64,000 nucleotides of DNA, taken from assembly GCA_025765615.1 (NCBI GenBank), contig JAIVFJ010000251.1:25195-89194 (forward strand), given 5' to 3'. Under the pieces are notes generated by a model that did not search any database, was not told where the DNA came from, and worked only from the letters and a program-made list of their open reading frames with translations. The DNA is from Zopfochytrium polystomum (Eukaryota > Chytridiomycota > Chytridiomycetes > Chytridiales > Chytridiaceae). Below, piece by piece: positions 21,310 through 31,598 of this stretch (position 1 is the stretch's first letter; each line of letters begins with the position of its first letter). The translations under genes and the position numbers were made by a program.

Positions 21310-24008
21310 TTGAAAGTTGGTGATTGTCTCACTCGCACATTGCTCAATCATCCATTGGTCAATCAGTGCTGCCTCAGTCTTCAGTCTTGTCCAACTTTTT
21401 TTTTTTGAAGACGGCTGCAAGCGCAACACCCCCACGCAATACACATTCAAAGGATCTTATATCTGTGTACATTACATCAGGACCTGTTTGTGTCGGACCC
21501 TTTAACGCTGCAACCCAAGCTTATATTCGTGAGCTTCGTCTGGGCCAGTACAAAACTAGCTTTCTGACTGCCATGCTTACTGGTGGAGAAGAAGTCACAA
21601 GACTTGCTATTGAACTTGCAGCATTTGATCACACTTCAGCGGATGTGGCTGCCTCTGTGTTTGGAATCAAACCTTTTGTTAGATCTGTTGCATTTGCAAA
21701 CCGAAGCAGGGAGGAACTTGAGCGGGATGTACAGCTCAGGACAATTGAAGTTGGGAGGCTAAAAGAAAGCTTGAAATCCTGGACGCAAAAGGCTGTGAAA
21801 TGTCAAAATGTGGAGAGGTCTCTATTGGTGCAAAGGAAGACCAACACATTGGCTGAGGCAACACCTGGGCAGCCAAAAACCCTGAATGTCAGGGCTCATC
21901 GCATTCACCACCTTCAAAAGCTTTTGGAGTCGTCCAAGCTGGGAAGCTGGGAATTCATGGTGCCTCAGTTGAACTTCCCATGGTGTTAGGAACATGACAG
22001 GACAGGACTGTTATGAATCACCCTCTGGAAACCTCTGGAACCTTCTAGAACATTCCTTCATGGAACCTTCTGGAACCTTCTGGAACCTTCTAGAACATTC
22101 CTTCATGGAACCTTGTGGAACCTTCTGGAACCTTCTTTGCTTTCCTGACTTGTCTTGTTGTCATTGGTATCATTGGTATCATTGCATTACTAATTGCTCT
22201 TTCTGGAACTTTCTTGGAGTCTTGACAAGGAACACTCCCAAAAGGTATAAAAGGGGGATGGGGGACCTGTCCCATCCCTCAAGTGAATTATTGTTTCCAA
22301 TACAATCATCACTCCTCTCAGTTCCTTGTCTGCCTTGTCCTGTCCTGCCCTGTTCCTGACAAGGACAAGGCATGGCAGACAAGGAACTGAGAGGAGTGAT
22401 GATTGTATTGGAAACAATAATTCACTTGAGGGATGGGACAGGTCCCCCATACCCCTTTTATACCTTTTGAGAGTCTTCCTCATCAAGACTCAAAGAAAGT
22501 TCCAGAAAGAGCAATTAGTAATACAATAATACCAATGATACCAATGACAAGAACAAGACAAGTCAGGAAAGCAAAGAAGGTTCCAGAAGGTTCCACAAGG
22601 TTCCATGAAGGAATGTTCTAGAAGGTTCCAGAGGTTTCCAGAGGGTGATTCATAACACATGGCACCTTTCCTTGAAGAAGCTGAAAGGAAGGCAGGTGTG
22701 CCAAATTATGGGGATAATGGGCATGATGATATTTGGTGGAACTCTCCAGCAATCTTGAGTCAGTCACAAAAAGCTATCCTTATATGGCTTCTTTCTTCAT
22801 TGGGAAAAACAATCATGCAAGTGGAATCTGCTTTGGGAGACCAAGCATCCTATATTCAAGCTGTTGTTTTGACAGACAACTTAAACTCACGGTCAAGCAT
22901 TTATTCAACACATCGGCTGAAGTCTTCAACCTTTGAAAATACAAGGAAGTTGTTTTTATCTGTCAGTAAAGATATTGCTGCTTCTGGGATGACTGTTGCA
23001 TCGTGGGTTTCTGATGGTGCATCTGCAGGAATTGCACATGAGCCATATGTTGACTGTTACACTTCATTTCTTGCAGTTGCGCAAGCAGCAAAAGCAAAAT
23101 ATGTCTCTATCTTGAGCCAAACTGGGCGAATACATTCAAAAGCACGTCTGCTTAAGCAGTGCCATTATATGTTAATGAATTCCTGGTGGATTCTTGTTGA
23201 GCATGCGGACTGGCGCCAACCTGCACATCCTGCTATGAGGTCCTTCCTCGAGAAAGACTTACTACTCCAATTTGGATCTTTGAAGAGGAAGAGGGATTAT
23301 GAAATGAAGCAAGCAGAACCCATTGAACTCTTCTGAAGCAGCAAAAAGAGTTGGAAGGAACAATTACTTGCTGCAGAAGGCTGAAAACGAAAAACTGTCC
23401 AAAGTTGTTGATATCGGTGGAGAATCAGCGGATTTGGCAAGACAAAAAATTGCTATTCACCGGCAGGCAGCAACTGTAAGTCAAAGATATCACTATGAGA
23501 AAGAAAGGCAGGAAGCATTCAAGGAAACGGTTGAGGAATTGGTGGGACAGGCATTCAGTTGGAATCTGTGCATGCCAACCTCTGCCGGATTTGGTATCTT
23601 GTGGACTACAAGCTACTCTACAGAAGACTGAAATCCGAAGATTCCTCCAACAGAGTCAATGCATCGTTAGTGAATGAGCTGAAGGTGGACTTCTTGGATC
23701 TTGCAGCAACAAAGATTGAGGTGAAACATTTCCCTGGACGAGATCTTCAAGAAGACCTTCATAAACCTGCAAAGAATCAATTTGATCCAAGTGGATATCA
23801 TCTTCTGGCATTCTTCGAGGATATGCCACATTTAATTTGCAAATGTCTTGTGTGGAGATTTTTGGATGGAGGTGGCTTTGCAGGCCTGAATCCACAGGCT
23901 TGGAGAGAAGTAACAAAAGCAGACAGTTCAGTACTTCCTGAGTCATGGTGGAAGCGTGATGCCCTCACTGACAAGGCTTATACGGTCTTTGATTATCCCA
24001 CACCATAG
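21310..24008 (+). pseudogene. Unidentified broken ORF interrupted by LTRs
   Basis: Three stretches of long open frame in one orientation: 21483-21983 (about 165 codons, Glu/Arg-rich, possibly coiled coil), 22658-23336 (about 225 codons) and 23323-24008 (two frames). The first two flank the LTR insertion at 21984-22657, whose CATGG duplication shows they were contiguous, although they also differ in frame. A block reading ASWVSDGASAGI resembles the aspartate-glycine motif of P-element or hAT-like transposases, but this is weak. I cannot name the protein; a decayed transposon gene is more likely than a host gene. Confidence 0.45.
21984..22657 (-). mobile_element. Solo LTR (family C) with a second LTR of the same family nested inside
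   Basis: The outer LTR is in minus orientation, flanked by CATGG (21979-21983, 22658-22662). It is cut 25 bp from its left end by an inner plus-orientation LTR, 22009-22361, TGTTATGAATCACC...GTTCCTGACA, itself flanked by AGGAC (22004-22008, 22362-22366). Both carry a TATA-like GGTATAAAAGGGGG promoter (inner copy near 22245). No internal region remains, so each is a product of LTR-LTR recombination. A further copy lies at 45205-45555. Confidence 0.9.
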
Positions 24009-24752
24009 AACTAGAGGATTTCAAGTAATGACAAAATGGTGAGGATATTAAATATGAACAGACTTCATATGCCACACGAGTTCGCCTTCGATTGGCCTGT
24101 AAATGTTAGTCTCCTCTTTGATCGTTCACCGGATTCTCTACTGACGGACGGAGCCCTGACTGGCGCATGCTCTGTGTTTGAGGATATGCAAAGGACTCTA
24201 TCGTATCCGCAGACTCCGGCGATGTTAATTGCGACGTTGATTATGCAAATGCATTGGGCGAAAGAAAGCTGGAATCTAAATCGATCGATTCATTTCAGCG
24301 CTTCTTCAACTGACAGGACACATGGACTAACCCACGGTTGCTTGGCGCAGCTGGGTCCCCTGAACGGCATCTTTTTCAAAGTCAGGTTATTGGCTTTTTC
24401 GGGGAAATTGGAGGATTTGCTTTCAGCCCAGACGGGGGCGAGTTCTTGTTTCTGTGCAACGCTGCTAGGGCGCGTCGATAAGGCTTTCGATCATTTCTCG
24501 TGCTTGCCCTTCAGATCACAAGTACAGTTCCATTCTTGAGTTTGAAAGAATGCATTCAAAGCTCTCGAAAATGCTGGAAGAGTTTCTTTGACTCGGCGTG
24601 CCCTCTGGGGGCCACGAGGATCGCGCGAAGGCATAAACGCCGCTCTCGCCCGCCGATGGCTTCACGCACTCTGGATACGCCGCTTTCCTCTCGAGCAAGG
24701 CGGAAAAGGAAGAAACAAGAAGCGGAGGTCATTGGCCCATTATTCCATTGTT
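24009..24752. other. Unassigned DNA with one 168-codon frame
   Basis: A plus-strand frame at 24036-24539 (ATG start) has no recognisable domain and no splice partners I can see. The rest is the 3' flank of the phosphatase gene on the other strand. Confidence 0.35.
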
Positions 24753-26488
24753 TTAGGACACGCATTCTTTTTTGAAGTTTTTCGGTATTGACTCCTCCAT
24801 TGTTGCAAGAAACGCTGAGAGGGTGCACATTTTTGGGTCTCCAAGGAAATGCGCACCTTTTTGAATCGAGTCAAACGCCAGCTCATTTTGCGTGGGAGGG
24901 TAGAACTCACCAGGCTTTGCGCATGAGGGAACAACGATGGGGATTCCGTTGTACTTGACCCGAACATAGTGATCCGGCCGCTTCCACCATGAAGGCGTTT
25001 TGGAGGAATCTTCAAAAACCTCAAGAGCGAGGTTTGCCTTGTTTGCGCGGGACTTCAGTTAGAACGTATGGAGACGAGCAAGAGAAAACCCATTGGTCAG
25101 CTTCACTTACCCCAAACCCTGGGTACGTTTTCTCACGGTGCCCCAGAGCGCCCAAAAGCGGCGCGACGGTGCTGCAAGGAAAAATTAGGCAAGATTGCCA
25201 GACAATTCAAGCGGAAGCGGTGGTGCCGCTTACGTGTCGTGACCCGAAAAGACGGCAAATTTCGGAGAGTTTGCGGCTCCAGCCACGCCGGATTTCATGA
25301 CGGTGATCAAGTCGTGGATAAAGTTTCCAATGGAAAGCTTTACGATTTCCCTCTGATCGGGTTGAAACGCGTCCCACCACATCGCCTGGAACAGCGCGTC
25401 CAGTTCGGCGACGTCATTGTCGGTCAGGCCCTTGGGCAGGCTGAGGCCAGAAGCGCGAAGGCAGGTGGCAGCGTCCACGACGTTGACCACGTCCGCAAAC
25501 ACGTGGCTGTCGCTGCCCTTGTGCAAGCTCCTGGTGTTGTCGCCGCCAGGCTCACCCGTTCCGGCCGGGAACAGAGTTTCGAGCCGTTCACCGACCGCCT
25601 TGAGCCGATCGCGCCTCTCTGCGCCCCTCGCGGACGAAAATTCGTGGAGCAAGCGCTCGAGCTTGGGGCAGTCGGAGGTCTTTGGGAAAGCGTTCTCGAT
25701 GGCGCGGATGTGGATGGGGATGTCGACGGCGCCGTCGCCCGGCTCGCGCGTGTGCAGCGGAAAGAGGCCGCTCAAGAGGTACTGGGTGCTTTCGATGGTG
25801 CGGAGATAGCCCGTCGAGCGCACGTACAGCTGCTGGGAGGACAGGTAGTCGCTGGTGAGGTGCTGCGGGAGGAACTTGACGGCGTCGACGTAGTGGGCGC
25901 GCAGGGCCGCGCCGATCGACAGCATGTGCATCTTTCCAATGTCTGTCAGGTGGCCCGGCTCGCACCGGCTCGTCCCCACGCGGTGGGCCGCCAGCTGCGC
26001 CGAGGTTCGCGGGCTGAAGAGGGGCTGGTCGATCTGGTCACCTTGGATGATCCGGATCTCGGAGATGTTTGGCGGGGCGACGGCGGGCGAGACTGGCGGC
26101 GGGCCGTCCGGCTCCAGCACGGTGTGCAGCGCTCGGAGGAAGGGCGCGAGAGAGCATTGGTCCCATGCAGCCGGCGACACGTACCCTGACAGAGTGTCGC
26201 GAACCGGAGTGCGCTCTGCGTGAGTGAGTGGGTGAGCGAGTGAGTTGTGTGTGTGTGTGTGTGTGTGTGTGAGAGTGAGTGTGAATGAGAGTGTGTGAGT
26301 GTGCCGAGTGAGGAGAGTGCTGCTGGTGCAAATGATGCGAGAGCGCTAGTGCAAGTGTGCTAGATGCCAGTAGTAGGAGGAGTGCTCTTACGGCCATGGC
26401 GGTGCACGAAGAGCACCTGCTTGAGGGTGAGGAGGCGGCCACGATCGTCGTCATCATCAGAGTCACGGAGGCCGAAGTGGCCCTTCAT
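24753..26488 (-). CDS. Histidine acid phosphatase (branch 2 histidine phosphatase), 4 exons
   Basis: Hand-built exons on the minus strand: 26392-26488, 25234-26215, 25111-25171, 24753-25037; total 474 codons plus stop, all phases consistent. The N-terminal active-site motif HRHGQRTP is assembled across intron 1 (RHG at residues 30-32) and the C-terminal catalytic pair HD of FSGHDT (residues 358-359) lies at the end of exon 2, with T360 split by intron 2. After it come TVAPLLGALG, NLALEVFED and YVRVKYNG, all typical of prostatic-type and lysophosphatidic acid phosphatases. It hydrolyses phosphomonoesters through a phosphohistidine intermediate. The model starts MKGHFG with an acidic run and no signal peptide, suggesting an intracellular enzyme such as the LPA phosphatase (ACP6) group. 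Intron 1 (176 nt) contains a (CA)n run. The 25038-25110 acceptor could alternatively sit 12 nt upstream. Confidence 0.88.
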
Positions 26489-28474
26489 GTTGTTATTATA
26501 TTGTTGAAAAATGAGAAAGAAAGAAAGGAAATAGGAAAAACAAGAAGAAAGAAAAAATAAAGAAAAATAAAGAAAAATAAAGAAAAATCAAGAAAAACAA
26601 AGGATGATTTCATTCAAAAAAATAGCGATCGATCGATCCGAGAGCAAAAAAAAAAAAGTATGCGAGGCCGCGCCCAATGTGCTTTCGACCACTACACACG
26701 CGCGCACTCTTTCACTCAGGCACCTTTTCCCTCACTGACTATGAACCCAATTCAAAAGGTATCAGGATTTTGGGAGAGAACTAATCAGGACATCTTTTGG
26801 GAAGTTAAGTTAGTTGTATTCTCCGATGCATTTTCAATAAGCAATTCGATAGGAATTCATCTGGACCCATGGTCACTTCTTTGCTCACATACTCCATGGA
26901 GGTTTGGCCATATCAACATGATGCAACAGGATGTAATCTCCCAGCAAGGCCACCTGAGTGTCTTCTGACGCCGAGCCTTGCAGGTACAGGTGCTGTGACT
27001 CAGCGATGTCGCCCAGGCTGTGACTCAAAACAACACACCACACCATTGCAATCAACCTCTCAAACCCCCAGAATCATGGTCATCAGTCAGCAACGTCAGC
27101 AACACAACCTCGACAGTACGATCACCAACTTAACACATCACTCACAACTCATTGCCACCGATTGCAGCATTTGAGTTATCCAATCTCAGACAAAGGTCCA
27201 CGCACACCAGGAGGAACTCCAACAGAAGCAGAATGAGATTATGCTGTTGCCTTGCACATAGATGATACCTTAGCTCCGTGGGGTAGGAATTTGACAGAAA
27301 TTGTGAGACTACACTGTCGGCGCAGCCACCACTCATCGCCTCCCCCTTTCCCGTCCTGCAAGGGTGGCTGTGCAGTGCTATGTGCTGCCCCCGACACCTG
27401 AGAGTTCGATCTACAAGTGCCTGCCTCAGTCCTATTGCATTGAGAGAGAGTTGTGTGGGCACGAGTGCAATAAAGCCCGTTGGTCAAGTGGTCATGCCGA
27501 CACAGCCCAGCAGGTGGGTGTGCTATCACAGGTGTTTCCACATGCAAGTTCCCTGCTAGGAACCTTCTGACCCCAACATAGTTGGCTCCCTTCTCTCTCT
27601 CCACCTTGTCACTGGCGATGACAAGGGGTCCCACAGCACCCCCTGTGACAAGGGGCGCAAGGTCGTGTCCTGTCCATCCTGTTGCTACTAACTGCTCCTG
27701 TTGCGTTAGATTAGGTTCTTTGCGAGATAAAACCACCTGTTGCCCTCTTGTCCCTCTTTATTCTGCGGTTGTGTTTCGCCTTAGGGCGGGCCTTTCCATT
27801 TCCTCTCACACCAGCCTTCACCAGGAGAGAAAAAGTTTTTTCATTATTACTTCCTGTTCTCTTCGCCTTTCAATAATTACTGTTGAAGTTGCAGTGTAGA
27901 AGGTGAAGTTGTGAGCGAACGTGACATCACAAGAAGGTAGAAGTGTCAAGGCTGCGAGCAAAGCAAGAGTGTGCATGACGGAGTGCAAGTGAGCAAAGAG
28001 AGCTTGTTTTAGACAGGAACTGGCAAATTGGAGTGAGAGTGTTGCTTTTTCAATAGAAAACTCTGTCCAATTTTTACTCCTGCAGGGAGTTTGACCAGTT
28101 TTCCTGTTTTGCCTATCTGAACAAGTTGCAAACTGCTTCAGACAGTACTTTGCTCTGGGGAGGTGTTGTAAGCCCCTTTTCATGGAGGGAGGGTGATTGA
28201 AATATTCAGAGCATTTCAAATCAACCAAGCTCTGTGTGGGGACCTGTGTACAGCAACTGGATCAGGAGTATTTCAAATCAACCAGTGTGTACAGAAGCCT
28301 TGACAGCAGTCTCTTTACAGCAGAAAAAGGGTGTTGCACACAGAGGCAAAAGTCAGCTGACCTGGGGCTGCTGTGAGCTGCCCCAGTTCAAATATTCTCT
28401 GGACCCATTGAGTGTTGTACTCAGATTTCAACAGAGGGAGTGAAGAAGGTGGAGATTGTGTGTACGTGTTATTG
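26489..28474. other. Unassigned intergenic DNA, probably retroelement debris
   Basis: A/T-rich tract 26510-26660 (repeated AAGAAAAATAA units) lies upstream of the phosphatase. Around 27050-27240 a Gln-rich frame (VHAHQEELQQKQNE) has the look of a gag or coiled-coil segment but no zinc knuckle or protease follows. No host gene is recognisable. Confidence 0.4.
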
Positions 28475-28479
28475 TAAGT

Positions 28480-28740
28480 GGTGGTCCTTCTCCAGAACTT
28501 GGAGAGGAAGAAAGTTGTGTAATGAATAACAAATACATAGTGATCATATGCATGCTTAATAATCCCTGGGCAGGTGGGACCAGTACAGGGTAAACACCTT
28601 TTCTATGATTTTCTGCTTTGCAGTGGAGTTAGAAAACACTTTTACAGTGGTATACTTGGAGTATTTGTTAACAGTGCAAGCCAGCGCCCAGGTCTGCATC
28701 AGCAGTGGCTTGCTCTCCCCATGGGCATTGTGTGGCATGA
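28480..28740 (-). repeat. Diverged LTR relic related to copia B
   Basis: On the minus strand it follows the copia B LTR in order: GCCCATGGGGAGAGCAAGCC, CAGACCTGGGCGCTGGCTTG, then CCTGTACTGG and, at 28475-28510, CTCCAAGTTCTGGAGAAGGACCACC. Similarity is patchy, so it is an older or different subfamily. No coding region attached. Confidence 0.6.
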
Positions 28741-29254
28741 CAAAAGGGATCGTGTCAAAGGCGGCGAACAGGGCTCACACATGTTCCTTCCCATCCCGTC
28801 CCAGTCAGACTCAGTTATGAGATCCTCTACATCTCTGAAGGCTCATCCCATAGTCTAGTGGATATGTGGGGAAAGGACAAGTCATCAATGATGGGGAACT
28901 CCTGGTTCTAAGGGCCAGTACCCTGGTGTTGGTGTTAATACTACTCTCTATGTATGCTCTGAAAGCACAGATATACCAATCAATAACTGTCATGAGTCAT
29001 TGCTGACCCATGAGTGCCATAACAGCCATGGACAAACATACAGAGACAAGTCTCCACATGAATGAATCATGGGTGCCATAGGCATGAGATGACAGGGTTA
29101 AGCCCTGGAGCGCCCATACAGGACGGGATGGTATCCGACATACCAACTTGATGTGGAAGATGAGACAGGCTTGACTTGAAGAGGGAAGAACCTGATGGTG
29201 AAGTTGTGCTCAAAAGAGGGGTACAATGGCAGATTAATGTAAGTAACAAAGAAA
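28741..29254. other. Unassigned DNA
   Basis: No open frame over about 60 codons with any recognisable feature; nothing further seen. Confidence 0.4.
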
Positions 29255-29545
29255 GCTTGGCCCACTCTGCACTAGCCTCTCTAAGTTCTCATCTCAGTAG
29301 ACCCAACCCAACTTGGTCTTCACACACTCTTGCTTTGGGGAGGGGGCACTCACACAGCTTGGCCTACTCTGCACTTGCCTGGGGGAATGCTACCTCTACT
29401 TGCTTGGTCTGGGGGCTCTGGCCAAAGAGGACTTCTAATCCACCCTGCTTGGCCTACTCTGCACTTGCCAGGGGGATCTCCTACACCAAAAGAGGACTCC
29501 ATCTTCCCTGCTTGGCCCACTCTGCACTTTGCCAGGGAAGGTCTC
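29255..29545 (+). repeat. Four spaced copies of a GCTTGGCC(C/T)ACTCTGCAC unit
   Basis: Copies start at about 29255, 29357, 29447 and 29510; three are followed by (A/T)TGCC(T/A)GGG. Spacing is irregular (102, 90, 63 bp), so it is a degenerate satellite or part of a repeat element rather than a clean tandem array. Confidence 0.65.
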
Positions 29546-29589
29546 CTATCCACCACACACATGGTCTTTTGGGGAGGCACTCACCTTAC

Positions 29590-30222
29590 AACACCCTGAA
29601 AGGAGATATGAGGGACGCAACTAGTCAAACAGGGGCTGCCCAAGGGGGAGTCTTATTGATTGTTTTGAGTTGAGAGTTATTATTGAAGAGAAGAAGGGGG
29701 GAAAGGGGCAGTATTTATGGGGATCAGAGAGAGAAAGAAAGAAGGAGGAAGAAAAAGAAGAAAAAGACAAAAGATAGTAAAAAGGAGAAAATGAAAGAAA
29801 AGAACAATTTGTAAGAATGAATCATCTTTCAGCCACACCCCCCTCCACCCAGTGTCTCTCCTGCCTCAAATTTGAGATGGGCTGAAATTGAGGGCTGGGA
29901 GGCCACATCAGTGCAGGGACAGAGGCTTGAAAGGTGGGAAAAAGGGAAAATAAGAAAAAATGAGTAAACATAAGAAGAAATAAGAAGAAATAAAGGGTGT
30001 GCCCCTTGTGCTTAGGCCCATTCAGCACAGGGAACACCAGATGCTGTTTTGATGCGGGGCATCAGCACTGAGTTACTTTTGAAAGTAAGAATAAGTATTC
30101 AAACATAGGAATAGAGTGGTTGTTTGTGATTGATGGGGGGCCACTATACGTAAAGGTAAAACCAATGAACTAGTCAAGGAAGAGCTTTTAAAGAGACCTC
30201 AATAGCTCAATGGCCCATGAGA
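29590..30222 (+). repeat. Dispersed repeat D, copy 1
   Basis: About 630 bp present again in reverse at 44592-45204. Shared landmarks include AACACCCTGAAAGGAGAT at the left edge, GCCCAAGGGGGAGTCTTATT, a CATCAGTGCAGGGACAGAGG block and AAGAGACCTCA near the right edge. It has an AT-rich TTAAATA-like box read on the minus strand (cleanest in copy 2) and no ORF of note, as expected of an LTR, but I could not fix TG/CA ends or a target duplication. Confidence 0.75.
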
Positions 30223-30534
30223 TTAGGAATCTCATACAGTTGGTTGCCTGCCTTTCGCGCTGTGAGGCGCACTCGCGTTAGTCTTAGGAGAAGTCAAACC
30301 TCTCAAAAGAGAAAGTTTAAAAATCGATTTTCTCGTTTGACAAAACAACAGCACTACGTAAGGAAAGAGTTAGCAGCTAATTGCATCTAGCATCGGTTTC
30401 CTTGGCGAAGGTTGGTATGAGAATCGCTGAGAAAATCGACTTTAAAATTTTTGTGGCAAGACGTTTGACCACCCCTAATAAATATTCCCTTTTTTTTTTT
30501 TGTGGTACCATCAGTGTGAAATCCAGCGATGATT

Positions 30535-30566
<32 letters not shown>

Positions 30567-31598
30567 GCATTCTCTCTCCTCTCTCTCTCTCTCACTCTTT
30601 TTTCCACCCACTGTCTCCCTCCTCTCTTTTTCTTTGTGTCACATGATTTTGGCCCAAATCACCAGGCCCGAAATGCGAAAACGCGGCGCGTTCTTCAAGA
30701 ATGAAAATCAAGAAAAAATTTTCCTCTCCTCCAATGTTGTCAGGCAATAGAAAAATGGAAAGAACGCGAACAAGGCAAAGAAAAAATTTTGGAGCGAAGA
30801 GAAAGTAAGAAGAAGAAGACAGAAATCGTGGGCGAGCCAAGTGAAAGAGACGAAAAAGGAAAAAACGCCAGAAGGGCGCTTCTGTCTCGCGGTCTCGCAC
30901 TCTCCTCTCCTTTTTTCTATTTTTGTCCATTTTTTTCTTTTTCTTCTTTTTTTCCCTGTTTTTTCCATCTCGCCGGGTCGAAAATAGCCACGCTCACACA
31001 CAGCGAGGTTGAGCCTTTTCCCATTTTCCTCCTCCTCTCTTTTTTCTCTTTTGCAAGTTATCGCCTGTCTGTCTCGCTCCCGTCCCCGTCCCTCCCTCCC
31101 TCCGCCCAGCGACCAGCGACAGCGGCTTCCCTCCGTCACCCACACCCTCGCTCCTTTGCCCTCCCAAACAAGGCTTTCCATCCCTTCCCTCGAGTTCGCT
31201 GCGAGAACTCCTCCACTGAGGGAAAGAGACCCGGAACAGAGCGGCTCGGTATCGTTGCCATCAAACGCAATCCGGCGACAGAAGCTTGGCACAGCATCAA
31301 ATCCCACCAACCACCCACTCTCGCAGTCGGCCACACTCGCTGCCTCCACTTGCGTGTGAGCGACATCGTAAGTCGTGGAAAGACCTTGCGATCTGCCGAC
31401 CGCCTCTCGCTCCCCGCTCTTCCCATCGGTCTTGGATTGTTGAATAGGGCATCCCGCGCTCTCCGTGTTCCTGCACTTCTTCTTTTTCACTTCGTCTCCG
31501 TTCGTCTTCTTGTACCTGTGGGGATTTCGTGACCTTCTTTCTGAGACAAAACCCTTCCATTAAGGGTACCCTCCACCCCTCGACAGACCTTCCGAGCC
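30223..31598. other. Upstream region of the APSES gene
   Basis: Pyrimidine-rich: (CT)n at about 30535-30610, then C/T runs between 30890 and 31150. Such tracts are common in fungal promoters and 5' leaders. A 247-codon frame at 30789-31532 has Ser/Phe/Pro-rich low-complexity content and is judged non-coding. No Mbp1-type ACGCGT box is present in this stretch. Confidence 0.5.

Noticed and set aside
25068..26189. A 373-codon plus-strand frame
   Set aside because: Antisense to the histidine acid phosphatase exon 2; no domain, GC-rich shadow.
26224..26400. Signal-peptide-like frame MAVRALLLLLASSTLALAL
   Set aside because: It lies in intron 1 of the phosphatase gene and is out of frame with the catalytic domain.
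29255..29545. CRISPR-like spacing of short repeats
   Set aside because: Repeats are imperfect, spacers vary from about 45 to 85 bp, and the window is eukaryotic.
29176..29673. A 165-codon frame
   Set aside because: Its repeats (LAYSALA and similar) are translations of the GCTTGGCC repeat units, not a protein family.
30196..30240. A stem-loop TGAGA-TTAGGAA-TCTCA resembling a tRNA-Pro(AGG) anticodon arm
   Set aside because: No D stem, T arm or acceptor stem can be built around it.
30789..31532. A 247-codon frame upstream of the APSES gene
   Set aside because: Low-complexity Phe/Ser/Pro composition over pyrimidine tracts; better seen as promoter or leader.
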